Assembly (NCBI GenBank): GCA_021292165.1
Contig: CM037877.1
Location: 83,979,691-84,043,690 of the forward strand
Source: Shinisaurus crocodilurus
Lineage: Eukaryota > Chordata > Lepidosauria > Squamata > Shinisauridae
Length of the DNA: 64,000 bases
Reading direction: 5' to 3'
Positions 57,736 through 64,000 of the stretch are shown piece by piece. The translations under genes and the position numbers were made by a program. Within the stretch, counting starts at the first letter, position 1, and the number at the start of each line of letters is the position of its first letter. A model generated the notes under the pieces. The model saw only the letters and a program-made list of their open reading frames with translations, did no database searches and was not told where the DNA came from.

Positions 57736-59129
57736 AAACAAAAAAAATTCAAACGTGAGTTGTTTTAGAGTTAGAAAGGAAGCTGGGTATGGTGGTTACA
57801 TATTTGCTGATACACATTTAAGCAAATGGCCTGATAAGGCAATTCCTAAGTCTTGTGACCACTGAGATCATCCTTTGCTTTGGACCTATGAAAATAAGGG
57901 ATAGTTAGGTCTCCAGATAGTGGTGCTTCCCTGTTTCATAGACAATGCTTCCATAGATAAGGATTGATTTCTTCCTATTTAATCTGATTAAACAGAGAAG
58001 AGAATGATCTGTTTTTAACCATATGTAGTCTAGTCTTACAGAGCAATCCTATGGGAGGAGAAAATTCTATGGCAGAGGAGCCATCTTTTTCCCCATGCCA
58101 ACTTTTTTTAAAAAAGGAACAATGTCCCCAGATGTCATAAATCTGCAGGGAGAATAAGTACACCAGGTCCAGGGCTAGCATTCTTTGGGGGGGGGGGCTG
58201 TCGGGGAAATGACTCATAAACCCTGTATAGGTGTTTTGCCCTGAATAGAGCAAACATGCAATGAGAGGGAGCGCCCCAGCCTCCGCCTCCGCCCTCCCCA
58301 TCATTGCACTTATCAAACTCTGACGCCTCACCCTGTGGAAATGAGAGGTTTGCTCCCTTTATATTAACATTTAATTTCTTTACAGCAAATGTCAAGTCAT
58401 TATAACTAGGGTTGGAACAAAGTATTGAACTCTGATTACGGTATGTTTTTCTGAATATGTGCTGAAATGTCAAAATATGTCTTAATTCTTTCTCATCTTC
58501 ATTCTTATTGGATTGTCTGTTTCATAAAACCTATAAATCTGGGGGGGTTTGTTTTTGAGAAGCACACAAGTCTGAACGGGATAGAGAAGATCAGAATGTG
58601 TTTCCAGTGGTCATAATAAGTTGATCTAATCAGGGCTGGCAGCAGATTCCAGGGGGTCCTTGGCATATGGGCTGCTGATGGCCCCTTGCCACCACCTGTC
58701 CTACCACTGCAGTCCTCCAACCACTGGCCCTCAGCACTCCCTCGTGTAAAGGTTGCCCTATGCCCTCATGGGCCATGCCTTCCCCAAAGGCAGCATCCAA
58801 TTGGTCCAGATTGCTACAACCCACAATTAAGTGGGTTTATTTTTTTTAAGAATCTCTTAAAATGGGACACTGTAGGGCCTCCAGGCTCGGCCATGGCATG
58901 AACCTTTCAGCTGGGTGGGCGAGGAAGAAGAGGAAGATGGCTGGTGGCAGCAGCTATTGCAGCAGCATGCTCAAGGGCAGAGATAGGCCCTTCTGAGCTG
59001 CTGGGCCCTTGGCAGCTGCCTGCCTATGCCAACCCCTGATGCTGGGCCTGGATCCAGTGCCTACTGCTCATGACATATAGTAAGAACCTGTAAAGGTACC
59101 TTCTATTAAATGTTAGTATTCAGAAAGTG
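57736..59129. other. Non-coding stretch; possible hAT fragment at 58627-59032
   Basis: CAGGGCTGGCA near 58631 and TGCCAACCCCTG near 59028 could be hAT ends, but flanks do not match as an 8-bp duplication. A run of ten G lies near 58188. No gene is recognised. Confidence 0.4.
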
Positions 59130-59936
59130 TGTATGGGCACATTGCCCCTCCCAACCTCGCGTAGCTGTGGGGGGGGGGACAATTTGCGCGTGGGGGAATG
59201 ACGGATTGGACCACAATGGTCTGATATTAATCTACCAATCAGGAGGTAGAGTGGGTGGAGTGGTAGAGCCGATATTAGGCTTGCACCCACCATTTTCTGC
59301 CTCCTTTCGAACGCGTCTCCCTCCCTCCCATCCCTGTTTGCAGTGTAGGTTTTACTGGTCATCTGTTTCGAGGGGCCGAGTAGGAATTTTGGTTCATTAT
59401 CCTAATTGGCCGGGGGCAATGTTCGTGTTTTACCTACTCTGCACTGTATTTCAGGGTTTGGGTGCTTAGTGGCATTGTCAGTTCGGTCACATTGGCGGTT
59501 AAGTGCGGGATTAGGCAGTTTTAGGGGCTCGGTGATCATCCTATGGCACCTTTCAGGTGAGAGGCATGCCTGAGGCTCCTGCCACCGAGTGCCTCACGGC
59601 TCGGTTGTGCCGAGATAAGGCACGTCTCTGAGGTCTTCCTAACTCGCCTGTATCGGTGCCTCACGGCCAGTGCGAGGCTGACTGCAGGAAAGACCTTCCA
59701 ACACCATGTGGTGTTAAGCAAGGAGGGGATGACCTGGCTGCCGTCACCCTCCTTGCTGGATGTTTCGCCCTATAGCAATGGTGACCGGCTGATAGCCGGT
59801 GTAATTAGTACCCGCACTTTTTTCCCTTCGTAGATTCCCTATTGATGTTTCAATAAATGTGGCCCATTACTTTTAGCACAATTTGTACTCTACAACTGTG
59901 TCTGAGTCATTATTTCTCCTTTACGCGCGCAAATGC
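59130..59936 (+). mobile_element. Solo A-B terminus of the Ngaro-like family
   Basis: Opposite in orientation to the 53.9-kb element and diverged from it. Shared text includes GCCGAGTAGGAATTTTGG, CACATTGGCGG, GTGCGGGATTAGGCAG, ATGGCACCTTTCA and AATAAATGTGGCCC, ending in ACGCGCGCAA. A solo terminus would arise by recombination between A-B units. The sequence between 59560 and 59800 is not shared, so this is a subfamily. Confidence 0.7.
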
Positions 59937-59939
59937 CTT

Positions 59940-60410
59940 GTTCCTTCACATAGCCTACTTTGGTTCTAAAATTTTGCAGAGTGGATTGGAGTATTATTGT
60001 CAAATTAGTTTTGAACTGGAATGTATTTCAAATAACTTAGAAGTATTTTGTTTGTAATATCTTTTTATGTATGGAGGGCTTAAAATGATGAAAACTGATA
60101 TTGTTGACTTGTACACTTTGAATATATTTCTCACAATTGTTCATAATCTTTGGCATAAAAACAATGCAGCATAAACTGAATAGAAAATGTCTCTGAAATA
60201 GAGGGAGGGAAATAAGTTGTATGGTATGTTGCTTGCTAAAGCTTCTTGTCTCATAAAATATACTTAGCTTTGCATGAGCAGGGCAACAGTGATCACTAAC
60301 CAGAGTAACAATTTTCAGAGTTGTCATAACATTTTCATATTAAATATAGGTTTTCATCATTCTTGTCATACAGGCAGCTATATGCTACTCCAGCTGCACA
60401 TGTGTAATAC

Positions 60411-60463
<53 letters not shown>

Positions 60464-61290
60464 CTAGATAATACTCCCCCCCCCTTTAAGACCTTTATTT
60501 CTCCTTCCACAATATTTGAGGGAGGATAAAGTGGCTTCATCTGCATCCTAAGTTTCATAGTGGGAGGAAATGCACTCATTTTCTGTTATTTCTTTCATCT
60601 GTGAAGGGAGCCCACAAGTTGAATGCTCTGGTACCTGTTAAGCTTTGAACTCCCTGCAATATGTGATAGAGTTTTGGCCACCCAAATTGCTGGAAGGGAC
60701 TTTTGCACATAAATTGTTGTGCACGCCACACTGCCAAGTGGTGAGAAGTTCTATGGCAAAACTACAGCATTTAGTTTGCTTTGAATGAGAGAGCACTGAA
60801 GACTTGTGGTGTCTTTGTTTACAAATATACAAGGAAAGCATAGTGAAAGCAAATAGAAAAAGAAAGTGAAGCTGCTAATCCTGCATCAGGTCCACAAAGT
60901 GAGCATGCTTCAGCCAATTCATGCCTCTCTCTTCCTCTCCAAATTGCAAGAGCCCGTTGCTGCCTTTTCTCTCTCATGTGCAGAGCAGTGATCTAAGACT
61001 CCAGAAACTGACTGTAAGTGTTAAGAAGATGAGATAGAAAGAATGCTAAGTAGTAGTCTCCCCTTGGAGAGACCACTTTAAATGGTCCTTATTGCTTTGT
61101 ATATAGATGTATCCTTATAGCCCCTCCCAAGGCTTATCCAGTTTATGACGCATACATTTTCTTTCTGTTATGGTAATACAACTATCAGATCACCTCCACA
61201 GAGGTTTCCCTACATGACTTTACCAATATCCAAAATGTTTACTCTGTCTGGGGTGATGTTTAGCTTTCCATTCATATATATTTGTATCTT
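59940..61290. other. AT-rich non-coding stretch with a compound microsatellite
   Basis: (TA)n then (GA)n lie at 60410-60462. No gene is recognised. Confidence 0.45.
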
Positions 61291-61299
61291 CTCAATTTT

Positions 61300-62010
61300 A
61301 GATTGTAGCTGTGCCACTTCTAATCCAAAGTGCACATGCTGCACTGTTCGTCCCATGGCCTGCTGTAAAGGAAATTGGTGGCATCCTCAGCTCATGTGAA
61401 CATGAGGAGAACAGGGGTAAACTTTATGCTCTCATGAACTACAGATCTGGATGCCAACACAAGAGAGAGCTATGCTCATCAAATTTCTTTGCTGCTGCAC
61501 AAAAATCAGCTGTACCCCCAAAGTCCAGTTGGAACTCTCCACGATGCCATCTGACTGAAGATGGGTAGCCCGTGGGTCAAGGGTCATATTTCCCTTGACC
61601 CAAATATAGTTCTCTAGGTACCAATTGGTTATGTTTTAACCATCTGTTTATTTTTTAATGAGACCTTTGCTATGGTTGCTGCTTATCCTTATCGTCCTCC
61701 TTCCCTCAGGCCACTTGGTGAAATAATCCATAGAAACCAGTATTTATTGGTTGTCGATCTGTTTCAGAAAGAACCCAACCACTTCTACAGGAACATGCTG
61801 CATTAGTGTACCCACAAGACAGTGCTCCATTGGGCTGCTCCCTGTTCTTGTAATGGGACAGGGATGCTTTGCTGTGCAAGCATCCCAATTTTTGTACAAA
61901 TTGTCAACATCCTGCCTGCACATAGCTGAGTTGAAACATCCTCTTAACCTGGGAAGAGTTTTTGCAACTCCAAAGTGTCCAGCAGTTTTAGCATTGTGGC
62001 ATACCATTAT
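61300..62010 (-). pseudogene. Gypsy integrase relic
   Basis: On the minus strand, frame 62007-61744 has an integrase zinc-binding region: His/His in HNAKTAGHFGVAKTL and Cys pair in the DACTAK area (one Cys of the usual pair is replaced). This is followed by VEVVGFF where the first catalytic Asp region should be. Broken frames to about 61520 retain text like QSDGIVESSNWTL around the third catalytic position. Stops and shifts are many. It differs in sequence from the Gmr1-like integrase at 21.2-22.2 kb, so it is a different gypsy lineage and much older. No LTRs were found. Confidence 0.72.
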
Positions 62011-62059
62011 AACTTCCTTTTTTAGCTTTTCTGGTAAAACCTTCCATGTTTACTCATGA

Positions 62060-62580
62060 CCCAATTATTTTGCCCATTTTGTGTACATTGTTCCTAAACT
62101 CTATAAACTCTCCCACTGAGACCAAAAATACTTAACAGTAATATTGAGAGAACATACAATTTCTCAGTGCTAGATTTGTGAGTTTGTTTTCAGATTTCAG
62201 AACACAACTTTTAGATCAGGCTCCTCATTGTAAAGTTCTCAGTTGTTCTAGAGTCCAACCCTCCAAAGTTGCATAATCTTCAGGCATTAAGAAAAATTGT
62301 CATTCTTTTGTCAGGACTCTGACCACATTCACAGTGATCAAGGTGGCTATACAATAATGTAACTATGCATATACAATTGCCAATTGATGAGCATTCTGGC
62401 TAAACCTAGTATACAGGCAGGAGACAAAAATAAATATAAGTCAAAACAACAGCTTGACTGGCATCCCAAGTGGCAGTTCAGGCAAGGAAGTTTGAAGGGG
62501 TGTGCGTGGTCACAGGCTGACAGGGCCTAACATAGCTTTAATAGCCAAACTACACATTATGCTAATCTCATAGTGCAGGG
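62060..62580. other. Non-coding stretch
   Basis: I see no gene or recognised repeat. Confidence 0.4.
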
Positions 62581-62582
62581 GT

Positions 62583-62625
62583 AGGCAATCTTTTTGGGCC
62601 TGCAGGCACATTTGGCAAATTGAGC
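62583..62625. mobile_element. hAT terminus fragment
   Basis: CAGGGGTAGGCAATCTTTTT, then GGGCCTGCAGGCAC, is a familiar vertebrate hAT end. The other end is not found. Confidence 0.5.
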
Positions 62626-63113
62626 AAGTGTTATTATTATTATTATTTATATTTATTTATATCCCACCTTTCCCCCCAATACTGGGACTCAAGGCAGTGT
62701 TACAACATTAAAACTTGTACAATTAAAACATATGAATAGAAATATACAAAAGTTAAAAATATAATTAAATTAGCTATAATATTAAAATTATATAAAATAT
62801 CAAAGTTAAAACAATAACATAAACAGTGCAATCCATCGCATTCTCACAGGTCCAGACTATTCTCAAAGGCTTGCCAGAACAACAAAGTTTTTGCCTGCCT
62901 CCAGAAGCATACTAAGGAGGGCGCCATTCTAGCTTCCCTAGGAAGGGAATTACAGAGCCTTGGGGCAGTCACTGAAAAGGCCCTCTGCCATGTTCTCGTC
63001 AGGCGTGACTGTGATGGTGGTGGAACCAAGAGAAGGGCCTCCCCTGAAGATCTCAGGGTACCGGAAGGCTCATAAGGTCTTTCAGATAAAGCCCTATACA
63101 GCTCAGGTCCAGG

Positions 63114-63350
63114 TTAAAGGTCATAACCAGCACTTTGAATTGTGCCCAGGAACAGACTGGGAGCCAGTGAAGCTATTGTAACAGAGGAATTGTGTGCTTG
63201 GTGCTCCCTGTAGCCAGCCCCAGTCAGCAAGCTGGCAGCAGTTCTTTGAACCAGCTGAAGTTTCCAAACCCTCTTCAGAGGTAGCCCCACGGAGAGCACA
63301 TTACAGTAATCCATACAGGATGTAACTAAGGCAATTGTCACTGTGGCCAT
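63114..63350 (-). pseudogene. LINE polymerase C-terminal segment
   Basis: The text ALVTSCMDYCNVLSVGLPLK then LQLVQRTAASLLTGAGYREH is the connection region shared by CR1/L2 LINEs. After a frame shift it no longer matches. It belongs to the same copy as 63688-63981. Confidence 0.82.
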
Positions 63351-63687
63351 TAATCAGACAGCTCCCAGAACCGGCACAGCTGGCACACTAGCTTTAATTG
63401 TGCAAATGCACTCCTGGCCACTGCTGAAACCTGAGTATCAAGGCTCAGGGCTGAATCCAGCAGTACATCCCAGCTGCAAACCTATGTCTTCAGGGGGAGT
63501 GTACCCCATCCAGCACAAGCTGACTCCCTATTCCCTGATCTGCCTTCGATCTGAACAGGAGCACCTCTGTCTTGTCTAGATTAAGCTTCAATTTGTTTGC
63601 CCTCATCCAGTCAATTACTGCTGACAGACACCGGTTTAGCACAGCAACAGATTTCTTGGAATTAGATGGAAATAGAGTTGGGTGTCA

Positions 63688-63981
63688 TCAGCATATTGGT
63701 GACACCAAACCCCAAAGAACCTCTCCCAACGGCTTCATGTATATGTTAAATAGCAGTGGGTGGGTGTGTAAAACAGAACCTTGAGGAACTCCACAGGCCA
63801 ATGGCCAGTGAGTCGAACAGGAGTCCTCCAGCACCACCTTCTGGGTCCGCCCCTCCAGGAAAGAATGGAACCACTGTAAAACAGTGCTTTCAAGTCCCAT
63901 CCCAGCGAGGTGGCCCAGAAGGATACCATGGCCGATGGTATCAAAAGCCGCTGAGAGGTCCAGCAGAACCAACAGGGACAC
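63688..63981 (-). pseudogene. LINE reverse transcriptase segment
   Basis: Visible motifs are LLDLSAAFDTIGHGILLGHL (the first catalytic Asp in DLSAAFD), VLQWFHSFLEGRTQKV and CGVPQGSVL. The next block, including the YADD box, should lie at about 63650-63680 but is frame-shifted. The 97-residue frame is open, the copy as a whole is not. The element's 5' part lies beyond the window. Confidence 0.87.
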
Positions 63982-64000
63982 ACTCCCCCTGTCTAGTTCC

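Larger units (their letters stand above)
62627..64000 (-). mobile_element. CR1/L2-type LINE, continues beyond the right edge
   Basis: The minus-strand copy starts (3' end) with ATT/TTTAT repeats at 62627-62665 and runs to the window edge. It is the best preserved of four related fragments (7585-8262, 14655-16370, 30425-31690). Confidence 0.85.

Noticed and set aside
58631..59032. Complete hAT element
   Set aside because: The candidate ends resemble hAT termini, but the flanking eight bases do not match.

Overview
This window looks like nuclear DNA of a squamate reptile (most likely a lizard), and I recognise no host gene in it. Three signs point to squamates. There are tRNA-headed SINEs with a Bov-B-like tail (Sauria SINE type), at 27.6, 28.0 and 39.0 kb and a relative at 42.2 kb. 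There are many short foldback transposons of the kind that litter squamate genomes. CR1/L2-type LINE copies accompany them. Essentially every coding-looking stretch belongs to a transposable element, and the rest is AT-rich intergenic or intronic sequence with microsatellites.

Layout. 1-2.2 kb: an RTE-like LINE entering from the left edge, cut by a Tc1/mariner-type MITE and ending in a C2H2 zinc finger; a second 3' end lies at 9.3 kb. 2.3-3.2 kb: two MITEs. 4.98-6.57 kb: a complete non-autonomous Helitron with an inverted repeat, octamer motifs and a G-rich minisatellite. 7.6-18.3 kb: LINE, SINE and MITE remains, including a MITE inserted exactly into the terminal repeat of another transposon. 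18.30-25.29 kb: a complete, decayed Ty3/gypsy-class element on the minus strand whose integrase lies before reverse transcriptase (Gmr1-like order) and whose Gag resembles the SCAN domain. 26.7-31.7 kb: hAT MITEs, Sauria SINEs and a LINE. 32.11-37.69 kb: a complete, very young Ty1/copia element on the minus strand with a primer site matching the anticodon arm of initiator tRNA-Met. 37.73-40.36 kb: a 2.6-kb hAT transposon carrying a CpG-rich block and a 170-bp-arm hairpin. 40.4-53.3 kb: mostly unremarkable AT-rich DNA. 53.88-55.84 kb: part of a tyrosine-recombinase-type (Ngaro-like) retroelement with split direct repeats and an SGNH-hydrolase ORF; a solo terminus of the same family is at 59.1-59.9 kb. 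57.0-57.7 kb: a CR1 3' end. 61.3-62.0 kb: a gypsy integrase relic. 62.6-64 kb: a CR1/L2-type LINE leaving the window on the minus strand.

The elements form a layered record of insertions. Precise target-site duplications could be read for two LTR elements, five hAT-type elements (one with a 7/8 duplication), three Tc1/mariner-type MITEs and one Harbinger-like MITE. No element appears fully intact in coding capacity. Several frame breaks fall at short homopolymers, so some may be assembly errors rather than mutations.
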